A stretch of DNA of 64,000 nucleotides, from NCBI GenBank assembly GCA_014804795.1, contig JAAUZC010000009.1, forward strand, positions 27,511-91,510. The letters run 5' to 3'. The stretch is from Lachnospiraceae bacterium. GTDB lineage: Bacteria > Bacillota > Clostridia > Lachnospirales > Lachnospiraceae. Every line of letters starts with the position of its first letter. The first letter of the stretch is position 1. A program made the position numbers and the translations under genes. Of the stretch, positions 10,117 through 19,934 are shown in pieces. Below the pieces are notes generated by a model, which saw nothing but the letters and a program-made list of their open reading frames with translations, did not search any database and had not been told where the DNA came from.

Positions 10117-10146
10117 GCGCACGGAAGTCCGTAAACCCCCGTGCGC
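10117..10146. terminator. Hairpin between oppF and the anchored-protein gene
   Basis: GCGCACGG pairs with CCGTGCGC (10117-10124 with 10139-10146), a GC-rich eight-base stem with a 14-base loop. No run of T follows on the minus strand, so it is either a weak terminator or a processing or stability structure closing the transporter operon. Confidence 0.4.
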
Positions 10147-10175
10147 CATATGTTTTTAACTATGCCTTTTTCACA

Positions 10176-11480
10176 CTATACCGTTGCCAGCCATATCAAC
10201 AACAGGAAGATGATAATGATCACGCCCAAAGTGATCAGACCGGCAATAGCGCCTTTCTTACATGCCTTATAGTTGCGGATATGATTGATACGCTTGAAGA
10301 TAAAAGCAGCAATCAAACCGGGAATCGGCAGGAAGAAGGACAAAAGCTTGTAGAGGAAAGAGCCCGTATCATGAACAGGCGGAAGTTTAATTTCATCCTC
10401 AGAACCCGTCGTCTCCTGCGTCTCATGCACATTCCCGGTGCCGGAAAAGTCAATGGTAATAGACTTGATCGGCTCATTTTTATTTCTGACAGCTTTATAC
10501 TCTTCAATCTCCTTTTTGCTTCCATATACATAATGGTCATGGCCGATGCATACTAGCTCCGGCTCTTCCTCACTGTAATCATGAATGGAAGGATCATAAG
10601 TATAGAGCACTTTGTTTTTTTCCAACTTCGGATCCGGGATAGGAATTGCCGAAATCAGGGAATGGGTGTACGGATGCAGCGGATAATTAAACAGTTCCTC
10701 CGCCTCCGCAATCTCTACGATTCTCCCCTTATAAATAACGCCGATACGGTCGGAAATAAACCGCACCACAGAGAGATCATGGGCAATAAAGAGATAAGTA
10801 ATCTCCTTTTCACGCTGAAACTTTTTCATCAGGTTCAGCACCTGCGCACGGATAGATACATCCAACGCAGAAATCGGCTCGTCAGCCACTACCAGCTCCG
10901 GTTCCATTACCATAGCGCGGGCGATACCGATACGCTGCCTCTGTCCGCCGGAAAACTCATGCGGATATCTGGTCAGATGCTCAGGCAGAAGCCCGACTTC
11001 ATTGATCATTTTTTCCACTTTTTCCTGGCGGTCAGCCTTGCTTGTGTAGAGGTGGAAATTGTAAAGTCCCTCAGAGATAATATAATCCACCGTCGCTCTG
11101 TCATTCAAAGAAGCTGCCGGGTCCTGGAACACCATCTGGATATTCCGGATCACCTTACGGTCTAACGCCCGGGGAATTTTGCCCGAAATACGGACGCCTT
11201 TATACTGGATTTCGCCGCCTGCCAGAGGATTTACACGAATAACGGCACGCCCCACGGTAGTCTTTCCCGATCCGGACTCTCCTACCAGAGAAAATGTTTC
11301 TCCCTTATAAATATCAAAGGAAGCATTCTGTACGGCCTTGACCGCATTATCCTTTTTTCCGAACGTAATATCAACGTTTTTGACCGACAGCAGAATTTCC
11401 CTTCCGTTTTCATCTAACGGTCCATGCTCCGGAAAAACAGCAGCGGAATTTTCTTTTGTTTTTGAATTAAAATTTGCCAC
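10176..11480 (-). CDS. Oligopeptide ABC transporter ATPase (OppF-like) with C-terminal membrane tail
   Basis: About 434 residues. The first ~280 residues form an OppF-type ATPase: Walker [10 protein letters not shown] (around 67-75), Q-loop VFQDP, signature FSGGQRQR, Walker [13 protein letters not shown]-loop AHD. Instead of ending there, the chain continues for ~155 residues: an acidic linker and two hydrophobic stretches (about 377-398 and 411-432) that look membrane-spanning. OppF proteins are normally ~320 residues and soluble. The GTG at 11480 has GGGGG seven bases upstream; a GTG two codons earlier is too close. It starts right after the oppD stop, as the last gene of the transporter operon. 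Confidence 0.88.
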   Translation of the reverse strand: MANFNSKTKENSAAVFPEHGPLDENGREILLSVKNVDITFGKKDNAVKAVQNASFDIYKGETFSLVGESGSGKTTVGRAVIRVNPLAGGEIQYKGVRISGKIPRALDRKVIRNIQMVFQDPAASLNDRATVDYIISEGLYNFHLYTSKADRQEKVEKMINEVGLLPEHLTRYPHEFSGGQRQRIGIARAMVMEPELVVADEPISALDVSIRAQVLNLMKKFQREKEITYLFIAHDLSVVRFISDRIGVIYKGRIVEIAEAEELFNYPLHPYTHSLISAIPIPDPKLEKNKVLYTYDPSIHDYSEEEPELVCIGHDHYVYGSKKEIEEYKAVRNKNEPIKSITIDFSGTGNVHETQETTGSEDEIKLPPVHDTGSFLYKLLSFFLPIPGLIAAFIFKRINHIRNYKACKKGAIAGLITLGVIIIIFLLLIWLATV

Positions 11481-11482
11481 GA

Positions 11483-13240
11483 TCACACCCCCTGAATATT
11501 GTATGCCTGCATGAGCCGCTCATGGAGATTACAGATTATCTTCGGCTTCTCAATCTTCGGCGCATCGGGATCCAACAGCCACGTCTTGGCAAAATGCGTT
11601 TCGCTGACCTGAAACATGGGCGGTTCCAACAATGTATCTATCTTCATGCAGTATGGATTCCTGGGAGCAAACGCATCTCCCGTAATTTCATTATAAAGGG
11701 ATGGCGGCGTACCGGTAATGGAATACAACTCCGCATCAGGCTCCGCCAGCTGGGGCAGTGATGACAACAGCGCCCAGGTATAGGGATGGCGCGGATCGTA
11801 GAACACATCCTCCACTGTACCCAATTCTATGATCTGTCCTCCATATAACACCGCCACACGGTCGGCAACATTGGCCACTACGCCAAGGTCATGGGTGATA
11901 AAGACGATCGTATAATTAAATTCTTTCTGCAGATCTTTGATCAGCTGTAAAATCTGTGCCTGTATTGTCACATCAAGCGCCGTGGTCGGCTCATCACAGA
12001 TCAGAATCTTAGGCCGACAGGAAAGCGCAATCGCGATAACAATACGCTGACGCATACCGCCGGAATACTGGAAAGGATAATCATCATAACGATCGGCCGG
12101 GTTAGGAATACCTACTTTGTGCATCAGATCAAGCGCCTGTGCCCTGGCCTGCGCCTCTGTGCAGCCCTGGTGTTTTATAATAATAGAAGAAATCTGCTTT
12201 CCGATCGTGATAATAGGGTTTAAGGACGTCATGGGATCCTGGAATACCGTGGCAATCTTCTTACCTCGAACCTGTGCCCAGTCCTTTGGAAACTGCATGT
12301 AAGCCAGATCCAGAATACAGCGGCCGATCAATTCAGTGTTCGTTTCGCTGACATATTTTACCCTCGGTGCAATGCCGTCGTAAATGCTGTTGTGCTGAGC
12401 CTCGTCATCCCAGTCAATTCCCAGCTTCATTGCCTCTTTAAAGGATTCCATCAGTTTTTTTGTGATCTTATTGCGGCGTGTGAAATCGCCTCTGGCAACA
12501 GACAGATAAATCTCCTTCGCCAGAACCTCGTTTCTCTCTGAAACGTCCCGGGAGATCTTTCCGTGTGTCAGCTCGTCGTATTTCGCCTTGAGCTCCGCCT
12601 CCCGTTTTGCATACTGCGCCAGATACTCCGTATCATGGCTGGCAGCCTCTTCGTATTTGCGAATCTGCTCCTTATTACGGGCTTCCAGCTCTTTGATCTG
12701 CGCATCCAGTCGGGAGATTGCTTCCTGAGCGGCTTTGATCTCCGCCTTGTCTTTCGAACGATCCATCGCCGTCCTACGATTATAAACTTCTGTGCGTTCA
12801 AAACGCAGCTCCTTCAATTCTTTTTCCTGAGCCGCTTTCTCCTCCGCACTGATGGTAGAACGTTCCTTTTTCTCCGTCTGAAGAGCAAGCAGTTCCCGAT
12901 AGACAGACGCTCCCGGCTCAAGCAGTGAATATTCATCCAGTTTTCCCTTAAACGAAGCAATCCTGCGGCGCGCCCCGTCACTCAACTGTGCGCGTGTATC
13001 CGCCAGTTCTTCATCATGAAAGACAATATGCCCGTTGCTCACAAACCCGTTGGAATCAAGCATCCCTGCAAAGGTTTTCGTAAAAACAGATTTGCCCGAT
13101 CCCGATTCACCTACAATGGCAATCGATTCATTCTCATAGATATCGAGGGATATTCCGCGAATCGCCTTCAAAATCCGTCCGCGGACCCGGAATTTTACCT
13201 CCAGATCCCGGACAGACAACAATACTTTTTTATTTTCCAT
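11483..13240 (-). CDS. Oligopeptide ABC transporter ATPase (OppD-like) with large internal insertion
   Basis: 585 residues where ~330-350 are usual. Walker A GESGSGKS is at 44-51, but the Q-loop [12 protein letters not shown] is only at 331-342, so ~225 extra residues lie between them (about 83-322). This insert is highly charged and partly coiled coil (about 120-225, many K/E/R/A heptads). The rest is normal: SGGMRQR at 393, [12 protein letters not shown] at 412, ITHD near 448, and the OppD C-terminal region with a single CxN-type cysteine area. ATG follows AGGAGG by six bases. It is fourth in oppABCDF order and shares the operon with oppF. Confidence 0.9.
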   Translation of the reverse strand: MENKKVLLSVRDLEVKFRVRGRILKAIRGISLDIYENESIAIVGESGSGKSVFTKTFAGMLDSNGFVSNGHIVFHDEELADTRAQLSDGARRRIASFKGKLDEYSLLEPGASVYRELLALQTEKKERSTISAEEKAAQEKELKELRFERTEVYNRRTAMDRSKDKAEIKAAQEAISRLDAQIKELEARNKEQIRKYEEAASHDTEYLAQYAKREAELKAKYDELTHGKISRDVSERNEVLAKEIYLSVARGDFTRRNKITKKLMESFKEAMKLGIDWDDEAQHNSIYDGIAPRVKYVSETNTELIGRCILDLAYMQFPKDWAQVRGKKIATVFQDPMTSLNPIITIGKQISSIIIKHQGCTEAQARAQALDLMHKVGIPNPADRYDDYPFQYSGGMRQRIVIAIALSCRPKILICDEPTTALDVTIQAQILQLIKDLQKEFNYTIVFITHDLGVVANVADRVAVLYGGQIIELGTVEDVFYDPRHPYTWALLSSLPQLAEPDAELYSITGTPPSLYNEITGDAFAPRNPYCMKIDTLLEPPMFQVSETHFAKTWLLDPDAPKIEKPKIICNLHERLMQAYNIQGV

Positions 13241-13250
13241 GCTCTACCTC

Positions 13251-14222
13251 CTACATATGCGTCCGGGGATCGGATGCATCACCCAGATTCTGTCCCACCA
13301 CATACAACACGATCGTGATGAAGGAAACTACTGCTACAGGACCCCAGAATTCCAATTCCCAACCCGGCGTCAACATGGCTGCCTCAGCCGCATAGATCAG
13401 ACGTCCGAGAGACATATCGCTCATACCCAGTCCGATATAGGCAAGGAACACCTCATAGGAAATGTAGGACGGAAGCTCCGTCGCAAGCAAAGTTACGATC
13501 AGAGAGGTCATAAAGGGCAGAATATTTTTCAAAGCAATCTTTATCGTGGAAGTGCCCAGACATCTGGAGGCCAGATTATATTCCCGGTCACGGATGATGA
13601 TCACCTGCGTACGGATAAAATACGCAATGCTCAGCCATCCAACGATCGTAAGCGCAAACACCATCGTCCAGAACGTAGGCGAAAACAGCATGGACAGCAC
13701 CGCAATGATCAGAAGTAACGGTACGTTTCCGATAATGTTGTAAAATTCTGTCATGATGATATCCACCTTTTTGGAAAATCCCCACACTGCGCCCAAAAGT
13801 ACGCCGATCGTCATATTGATGGCCGCACAGATAAATGCCAGAGAGATCGATATCTTCGCTCCGTTCCAGACTGCGTCAAAAGTCGGTTCCCCGGATGCCC
13901 CGGAACCGAGGATCCACTTCAAACCGGCGCCAAAATGGTTCATAGCATCGCCGGGGGACAGATGCTTGCCTGCCACGTCCAACAGATTGGCATACGGATC
14001 GTAATCCGTCAGCGCGGGATAAATGTACGAGAATACGATCACAAACAACAGAAGACTCAATATTACAATATTCACTTTGTTCCGGAAGAACACACGGAAC
14101 ACCGACTTCCAGTAGGAATACCTCGGAGCCGCTATTTTTTCCGATTCCGTATCGCTGTGCGTCACCTGACTGAACAGCTCATCACTTTTTAAACCGGTCT
14201 TATTTTTCAATTCTTCATACAT
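13251..14222 (-). CDS. Oligopeptide ABC transporter permease (OppC-like)
   Basis: About 323 residues with an N-terminal cytoplasmic tail, a first helix (NIVILSLLLFVIVFSYIYPAL) and the binding-protein-dependent transport permease domain with the EAA-like loop LGTSTIKIALKNILPFM. Length is normal for OppC. The ATG at 14222 with AGGTG upstream is preferred to the GTG three codons earlier, which overlaps the oppB stop. OppC forms the translocation channel with OppB in the cytoplasmic membrane. Nothing unusual was seen in this subunit, unlike its partners. Confidence 0.9.
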   Translation of the reverse strand: MYEELKNKTGLKSDELFSQVTHSDTESEKIAAPRYSYWKSVFRVFFRNKVNIVILSLLLFVIVFSYIYPALTDYDPYANLLDVAGKHLSPGDAMNHFGAGLKWILGSGASGEPTFDAVWNGAKISISLAFICAAINMTIGVLLGAVWGFSKKVDIIMTEFYNIIGNVPLLLIIAVLSMLFSPTFWTMVFALTIVGWLSIAYFIRTQVIIIRDREYNLASRCLGTSTIKIALKNILPFMTSLIVTLLATELPSYISYEVFLAYIGLGMSDMSLGRLIYAAEAAMLTPGWELEFWGPVAVVSFITIVLYVVGQNLGDASDPRTHM

Positions 14223-14227
14223 GCCCG

Positions 14228-15808
14228 TCACCTGCCTTTCGATGTAAATGAGATCCGCGGATCCACACTGGCCATCAGAACATCTCCAAGAATAATGGAG
14301 GTTACCGTCAGCACCGCATAGAACAGAGTGACGCCTACAATTACGCCGTTATCATACTTGTTGATCGCCTGGGTCAGCAGATTACCGGCACCGGGAACGG
14401 CGTACACACGCTCCGTGATGATCGCGCCTGTCATAGCAAAGAGGATACTTCCCGGAATACCGTGGACAATAGGAATCGCGGCATTTTTCCAAATATGCTT
14501 CGTGAAGATCTCCGTCTCACTTAAGCCCCCGGATCTGGCAAACTTTACATAATCGCTGTTCATCTGATCGATCATATAACGCCTCATCCATTTCATCAGA
14601 TTGGCAACGCTGGGCAGCATCAGAGATATGATAGGCAGGATAAACATAAGCTTACTGCCGGAGTCCATATCAAACAAGGTAGGCAGTTTGAATATGCTTC
14701 CGCCAATCGCCTTAAACAGGAAAATATATGCCAGAGAAGGCACAGCTATCATGAAGATAATATATAAAGTGCCGATCTTATCTAATAAGCCGTCCTTAAA
14801 CCGGGCCATCATGATCCCGAGAGGAAGTCCCAGAACATAGGCAAGTATAGTCGATATAATACCGAGCACAAAGGAATATCCCAATTTTGACAGGCTTCTC
14901 TTGTTTGTGATCGTATTTGTATAATCGTCAACAAACCGGGCCGCATACATTTCGCTCTGCTCCAGAGACCCCTGTGCATAAGTGGCAGTGTGCAGATTAT
15001 CGGCACTCTCCTCCACATGGCCTGTGGGATAGCTCACAGTACTTAAGACATAGCTGCCCTGAGATGCAGTCATTGTCTCAAACACATCCACGCCCCGGTT
15101 CACAGTATAAGACTCTCCCAGATTCAGCGTCAGCAGATTCTGATGGAACCAGGGGAATTTGTTGTCAAAATACAGTAAATATTTATGTTTCGTTCCGTTT
15201 CCGATAATAGCCGGAGAAAATTTTTCTCCGCCGTAGAGCGGATCATAGAGCGTAAAGGTAAGCCCTCTCTCTCCGATATCCGTTTCCTCATCCACATAAT
15301 GAATATTGTCTATGAAGAACATGTCTGTAAAATAAGAAACAACACGGGTATACAGGGGCTTGTCTCTGGTTGCAAAGAGGGCTGCCTGTCCTCCGTCCTT
15401 CACCCGGCCGTTGGTTTTTTTATCTGCATCCAGACGTACAACAGTATACCCCTGGCTTTCGTATTCTTCCGTAAATTTCCGGATATATTCAGCCGCAGTC
15501 TCGGAATCCTTTTCCGGCGTCTGTCCTATAAGCGCTGCTGCAGCTCTGTTTTCTTCGTCAAGTGCTCCGCTTTTTACCTGTCTGGTAATATAGTCGGAAT
15601 AATTCACATAATCCACATAACCAAACACCTGATAGCGGGTCTGTTCATAAGTCACTCTCGCATTGCTCTGCGTCTTAGTGTAATTGCTGTCGCCCCCGAA
15701 GATGTTGCCCCTGTCCATCAGAGAATAGACAAGTATCATAATAAGAACTACCACGCAGATCGCAGAAAGTATACCCTTTACAATTCGTTGCAGTATATAT
15801 TTTGCCAC
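14228..15808 (-). CDS. Oligopeptide ABC transporter permease (OppB-like) with enlarged outer loop
   Basis: 526 residues, compared with ~305-320 in usual OppB. Helix 1 (about 11-30) is followed by ~275 residues before helix 2 (about 308-330). The end of this region, HQNLLTLNLGESYTVNRGVDVF, matches the usual OppB stretch before helix 2, so ~190 residues have been added to the first extracytoplasmic loop. The rest is a standard permease with the EAA-like loop TKHIWKNAAIPIVHGIPGS. The start is GTG with AAGGA seven bases upstream. The added loop probably faces the binding protein; this is inferred. Confidence 0.9.
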   Translation of the reverse strand: MAKYILQRIVKGILSAICVVVLIMILVYSLMDRGNIFGGDSNYTKTQSNARVTYEQTRYQVFGYVDYVNYSDYITRQVKSGALDEENRAAAALIGQTPEKDSETAAEYIRKFTEEYESQGYTVVRLDADKKTNGRVKDGGQAALFATRDKPLYTRVVSYFTDMFFIDNIHYVDEETDIGERGLTFTLYDPLYGGEKFSPAIIGNGTKHKYLLYFDNKFPWFHQNLLTLNLGESYTVNRGVDVFETMTASQGSYVLSTVSYPTGHVEESADNLHTATYAQGSLEQSEMYAARFVDDYTNTITNKRSLSKLGYSFVLGIISTILAYVLGLPLGIMMARFKDGLLDKIGTLYIIFMIAVPSLAYIFLFKAIGGSIFKLPTLFDMDSGSKLMFILPIISLMLPSVANLMKWMRRYMIDQMNSDYVKFARSGGLSETEIFTKHIWKNAAIPIVHGIPGSILFAMTGAIITERVYAVPGAGNLLTQAINKYDNGVIVGVTLFYAVLTVTSIILGDVLMASVDPRISFTSKGR

Positions 15809-15847
15809 TTTCTCATCCTTTCCGGAATGCCCTTCCTATGAAATGCT

Positions 15848-15882
15848 CTTCTTTCATGAAATGCCCTTTTCCATGAAAGAAG
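15848..15882 (-). terminator. Intercistronic hairpin between oppA and oppB
   Basis: CTTCTTTCATG pairs perfectly with CATGAAAGAAG (15848-15858 with 15872-15882, 11 pairs, 13-base loop) in the 156-base gap after the binding-protein gene. There is no downstream T run. In opp operons such structures often stabilise the binding-protein message or attenuate the permease genes, which would fit the higher need for binding protein. Confidence 0.5.
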
Positions 15883-15964
15883 AACATTCCATTATACAAG
15901 GAAGCGCGGAGAAGTAAGACTCCCCCGCACCCCCATCAGTGCTTTCAATTTTCACTGCTGTATC

Positions 15965-18229
15965 TTAATACAAACCAATGTTCTTACACATATAACCATA
16001 AGGCTGGATCGTATCAAGGTAGGTCTGCGCATCACCATAGTCAGGACCCCAACCGGATGTACCCGGAGCAGCGTCAAAGTTTGCCTCACTTCCGTTGCTG
16101 ATACGGTAATAAGAATAGGTATAAGCTGTCTGATCATCGAATTGCACCAGATTCACGATTACCTTTCCGCCAAGTGTATTCTCAATGGACTGCTTGTATG
16201 CGTTTGCTCTGTTAGAATAATATTCTGCGAAAGCGCCCCACGGTATATCGATGTAGATCGGATTTTCCGCGGAAACTTCTACGCCAACCTGTGCCAGTTC
16301 ATCGATTGCTGTATTAAGGAATGCTACTGCATTGTCCGGATTGTACCAGCCGTCGAAACCGTCGCCGGAGCCTACGCCGTCATCAGCTGAAGGATCCCAA
16401 ACAGTAAGCGGGATTCCATCCGCATCAAGCTGTGCCTGTACTACCTCACCAAAGTAGGTGCCTGCCGGGAAAGTAACGCTCTCACCGTTGATTTCGATTG
16501 TTGTATCATTCTCTATAGCCTGGAATGTGCCGGGTACATAAGCATTTCTAAGGCTTGTATACTTCAGATCCTCACCCACGCTTGTTGCGTTGAATGCGCC
16601 TCTGTCGAACGCCATTGCCATAGCCAGACGGAAGTTCTTGTTGCTCAGAGCTTCTCTTGTACGCAGTTTGTCTTCGTCTGTCTGAGCGGAAACACCTACG
16701 CTGGTATCATCGTAGTTTGTCCAGGTCGCACGGTTGATATTTACCCAGCCGCAGAAAGTGGAACCATCGGTCGAAGATACATAATGATACAGATCGAAGT
16801 ATGTCTCTGTCTCTCCATCCGGGATATCCTGCTGTGCCTGTACCAGTGCGGAAGAGCTTAAGCCGGTTCCTGCGGAAATACCGTCTTTTACATCGTTGTA
16901 AGCACGAAGTGCATCGGAACCGTCATTATAGTAAATATTCATATTCGGTGTATTGATCGCATCCGGATTCCAGAATGCAGGGTTTGCTGTATAGCTGGTA
17001 ACATTATTCTCGGTATAGTTGGTAACCAGATAAGCGCCGCAGTATGCAATGTGGCTGGGATCGGTACCGTAATTACCGGGTGTATATTCATCACCTTCCG
17101 CTGAGAAAGTACCGCCCTGTGACTTATAGAAGGAACGGTTAAGCGGAGCGAAACAGCCATATCCCATCATAGACAGGAATGCAGGGAACGGAGCTTCCAG
17201 TGTGTAAACCAGAGTATGATCGTCCACAGCTTCAACACCAACTTCCGAGAAGTCTGAAAGTTCGCCGTTTACCCATGCGTCATAATTCTTGATGCCGCAG
17301 CCGTCGGTGCTTGTCATCAGATATCCCAGCTCGCCGTCGTTATCAGCCACGTGCTGCATGGAAGCTACCCAGTCATCTGCTGTAACTTCGCCGATCTCAC
17401 GACCCTGCTGATCTACCCATTTTACACCCGGACGGATATGGAATGTATAAGTCAGACCGTCGTCTGATACTTCATAGCTCTCAGCCAGAGCAGGCTGCTG
17501 CTGATTCTTTGCATCATATTCCAGCAATCCGGAATAAGTGCTTGAGATAAAGTAGGAGTCACTTGTCATGCTGGTAGCGATAACATCCCATGTTACCAGC
17601 TGATAAGAAGTCTCAAAGTTGTATGTATCATTCAGTGTGTAACCTTTTTCCTCCAGAAAAGCCTTTGCGTTAGCAAACCATTCGTCCGCTGTTTCAGCTT
17701 CTCCCCACATGGAAACCAGTTCAGTTCTGTCTTCCGAACGAAGCAGCTCGTTGGCAACCAGATAGGTATACCACTTGTATTCGTCCAGTCCCCAGAGAGT
17801 TGTAGTACCGGTACGAGGTACAACACGGCTGATCGCATAACCGCCGCCGTTACTCTGAACAGGCTGGAATACGCCGGACTCAAGCAGTTTCGCTTCAGCG
17901 ACACCCATCAGCGCCATACGCTTATCCAGATCTGTTACCTCTTCTTTTGCTACCTGATAGTATTCATTGAATTCGCCCAGGTTATAGTCATAAAGGGCAT
18001 CGGACTTTTCATCATAGTCCATTGCATCAAGAGCCTCCCAATCAGGTCCCACATAAGCAGTTTCTTCGGCCTCTTCAGCGGGTTCGCTGACTTCAGCCTC
18101 GTTTGCTTCTTCATTGGGCTCTGTTGCTGTCTCAACAGTCGGTTCGCTGTTGCCGCATGCGGTCAGGCTAAGCACCATAGATGCAACCAACAAAGATGCA
18201 AGTAATTTTTGTACTTTGCACTTTTTCAT
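15965..18229 (-). CDS. Oligopeptide-binding lipoprotein (OppA-like), apparently circularly permuted
   Basis: 754 residues. It has a lipoprotein signal peptide with lipobox LTAC and lipidated Cys25, then a Glu/Ala/Thr-rich linker to ~60. Residues ~62-160 (tyrosine-rich, then TDLDKRMALMGVAEAKLLESGVFQPV) look like the C-terminal end of SBP_bac_5 proteins. The usual family N-lobe begins only near 205 (TYSGLLEYDAKNQQQPALAESY) and the chain ends at GWGPDYGDAQTYLDT, where normal proteins have ~100 more residues. The tail thus seems moved to the front. ATG follows AGAGGAG. It is the first gene of the operon, behind a consensus promoter. Confidence 0.9.
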   Translation of the reverse strand: MKKCKVQKLLASLLVASMVLSLTACGNSEPTVETATEPNEEANEAEVSEPAEEAEETAYVGPDWEALDAMDYDEKSDALYDYNLGEFNEYYQVAKEEVTDLDKRMALMGVAEAKLLESGVFQPVQSNGGGYAISRVVPRTGTTTLWGLDEYKWYTYLVANELLRSEDRTELVSMWGEAETADEWFANAKAFLEEKGYTLNDTYNFETSYQLVTWDVIATSMTSDSYFISSTYSGLLEYDAKNQQQPALAESYEVSDDGLTYTFHIRPGVKWVDQQGREIGEVTADDWVASMQHVADNDGELGYLMTSTDGCGIKNYDAWVNGELSDFSEVGVEAVDDHTLVYTLEAPFPAFLSMMGYGCFAPLNRSFYKSQGGTFSAEGDEYTPGNYGTDPSHIAYCGAYLVTNYTENNVTSYTANPAFWNPDAINTPNMNIYYNDGSDALRAYNDVKDGISAGTGLSSSALVQAQQDIPDGETETYFDLYHYVSSTDGSTFCGWVNINRATWTNYDDTSVGVSAQTDEDKLRTREALSNKNFRLAMAMAFDRGAFNATSVGEDLKYTSLRNAYVPGTFQAIENDTTIEINGESVTFPAGTYFGEVVQAQLDADGIPLTVWDPSADDGVGSGDGFDGWYNPDNAVAFLNTAIDELAQVGVEVSAENPIYIDIPWGAFAEYYSNRANAYKQSIENTLGGKVIVNLVQFDDQTAYTYSYYRISNGSEANFDAAPGTSGWGPDYGDAQTYLDTIQPYGYMCKNIGLY

Positions 18230-18303
18230 AGTTTTTCTCCTCTCATTAGATTTTTCACATACTTTCACACTTCATTGCTGTAAAGCGTTTAGAACGATAA
18301 AAA

Positions 18304-18325
18304 GGAATGAATCCTATATTCATTC
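18304..18325. promoter_or_regulatory. Hairpin in the oppA leader
   Basis: GAATGAAT and ATTCATTC (18305-18312 with 18318-18325) flank a five-base spacer in the untranslated leader of the opp operon. A TTGTATACAA palindrome lies between it and the promoter. Either could be an operator or an mRNA structure; no regulator is identified. Confidence 0.35.
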
Positions 18326-18387
18326 GCCCCTTCATGAATACTTGTATACAATACAGTGCAGTATGCAGTTACATAGTACACATGCTT

Positions 18388-18416
18388 ATTATAAAGTGCA
18401 TTTCGCATAATGTCAA
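18388..18416 (-). promoter_or_regulatory. Sigma-A promoter of the opp operon
   Basis: Perfect TTGACA and TATAAT boxes with a 17-base spacer on the minus strand, ~160 bases upstream of the oppA start. It lies just downstream of the pdxR stop. This is the strongest promoter sequence in the window and indicates high expression of the binding protein. Confidence 0.85.
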
Positions 18417-18428
18417 GTTTTTTTCAAT

Positions 18429-19856
18429 TTACAGATTAAGGTAACAAATTTCGTTTTTCACAAACACCCGTTCTAAACTGCGGATGACTTTCTCCATATT
18501 CTTTTCTTCCAGAGAGGAATAATTCATCACAAATACATGTTCTTTTGTCTTAACGGAATCCGCATAATACTGTGCCACAGAAGAAATCTTAATGCCCTCT
18601 TTTTCCAGTGCCGCACATACTTCTTTATCAGAAAGAACCGTATCTGTTTCCATCAGAAAATGAAGCCCCGCATCCTCCTCTGAAATTCTGCAGCAGTCTG
18701 CTATCCGGCTGTCCGCTATCTGTTTTAGCAAAAGATCTCTTTTCACATGATAATAGTTCCGCATCCGATTGATATGTTTTTCAAAATACCCCTCTTTAAT
18801 AAAGCGGGCCAGCACATACTGCTCAAAATTGGATACCGTGCAGGAATAGAAAGAAAGCCGCTCCGAAAAAAGCCGTACCAGATGCTCCGGAAGCACCATG
18901 TAGCTGATCCGCACTGTGGAAGAAAGTGTCTTTGTGAACGTATTCATATAGATCACTTTCTCCTGCACGTCTATGCTTTGAAGCGGCGGCACAGGCTTTC
19001 CCGTCAGGCGCAGCTCGCTATCGTAATCATCCTCTATAATATAGCGTCCCTTTTCTTTCGCCGCCCATCCAAGCAGTTCATACCGGCGGCTTACCGGCAT
19101 CACCATACCGGTCGGAAAATGGTGTGACGGGGAAATATGCACCACATCCACTTTTTTCTCTTCCAGAGAAGAAATGCACACCCCCGCATCATCCATATCC
19201 ACATAACTGCATGCCACCCGGTTGCTTTTGTATATCTTATATATTTTATGATAGCCCGGATTTTCCACACCGTAACATTTTTCCATGCCCAGAAGCTGTA
19301 AAAGCAGCCCATAAAGGTATTCTGTCCCGGCCCCCACAACAATCTGCTCCGGCTCCACATCCATTCCCCGAAATGCCCGCAGATGTCCGGCTATGGCTTC
19401 CCTGAGCGGCAGGATTCCGGCACAGGGCGCATTTATCATCAACTCTTCTCTGTCTTCTCTGAGGACCGTCCGCATTAATTTTGCCCAGATAGAGAAGGGA
19501 AATTGCTCCGTACAGGTCTGATTGCTTGTGAAATCCGCCAGATAGTCCGGCCGCTTCTCCTGTTCCCGCACTTTCTTTTTATCACTTTTTTCTCTCTGCC
19601 CAGGCAGGCCGTTCCGGATATGTGCTACAAAAAATCCCTTTTTCGGCAAAGAATATACAAATCCCTCCGCTATAAGCTGCGCGTAGGCGTTTTCCACCGT
19701 GATTGTGCTTATGCCCAGATTTTTTGCAAAACTCCGCTTGGAGGGGAGTTTTTCATCCGCAGTTAAAATACCTGTTATTATGTCACTTTTGATGCATTGG
19801 TACAGGTGCTGATACAGGGGTTCTGACCCTGCTTCTGAAAGTGAGTATGTCAGCAT
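18429..19856 (-). CDS. pdxR: MocR/PdxR-type regulator (GntR DNA-binding plus aminotransferase-like domain)
   Basis: 475 residues: an N-terminal GntR winged helix (about 1-75; [28 protein letters not shown] and the helix [13 protein letters not shown]), a linker, and a fold-type I aminotransferase-like domain (about 115-470) that binds pyridoxal phosphate. The PLP lysine region is [17 protein letters not shown] (Lys in FTKTLS). It is divergent from pdxS, which is the classic place for PdxR, the PLP-sensing activator of pdxST. A 10-base inverted repeat lies between the two genes. The assignment as PdxR rests on this context. Confidence 0.9.
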   Translation of the reverse strand: MLTYSLSEAGSEPLYQHLYQCIKSDIITGILTADEKLPSKRSFAKNLGISTITVENAYAQLIAEGFVYSLPKKGFFVAHIRNGLPGQREKSDKKKVREQEKRPDYLADFTSNQTCTEQFPFSIWAKLMRTVLREDREELMINAPCAGILPLREAIAGHLRAFRGMDVEPEQIVVGAGTEYLYGLLLQLLGMEKCYGVENPGYHKIYKIYKSNRVACSYVDMDDAGVCISSLEEKKVDVVHISPSHHFPTGMVMPVSRRYELLGWAAKEKGRYIIEDDYDSELRLTGKPVPPLQSIDVQEKVIYMNTFTKTLSSTVRISYMVLPEHLVRLFSERLSFYSCTVSNFEQYVLARFIKEGYFEKHINRMRNYYHVKRDLLLKQIADSRIADCCRISEEDAGLHFLMETDTVLSDKEVCAALEKEGIKISSVAQYYADSVKTKEHVFVMNYSSLEEKNMEKVIRSLERVFVKNEICYLNL

Positions 19857-19873
19857 TATAAGATTTTCCTTTC

Positions 19874-19923
19874 ATCTGACCATTTCATTTTTATGCAAAC
19901 TGAATATTTCAATATGGTCAGAT
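19874..19923. promoter_or_regulatory. Perfect inverted repeat, candidate PdxR operator
   Basis: ATCTGACCAT (19874-19883) and ATGGTCAGAT (19914-19923) are perfect 10-base inverted copies, 30 bases apart, in the pdxR-pdxS divergent region. The right copy lies between the -35 and -10 of the pdxS promoter and the left copy lies just before the pdxR start, so one regulator could act on both genes. MocR-type regulators bind paired sites of this general kind. Confidence 0.55.
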
Positions 19924-19934
19924 TGTATTATAAT
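19907..19934 (+). promoter_or_regulatory. Probable pdxS promoter
   Basis: TATAAT at 19929-19934 with a poor -35 (TTTCAA, 16-base spacer). A weak -35 with an operator inside the spacer fits an activator-dependent promoter. Confidence 0.5.
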
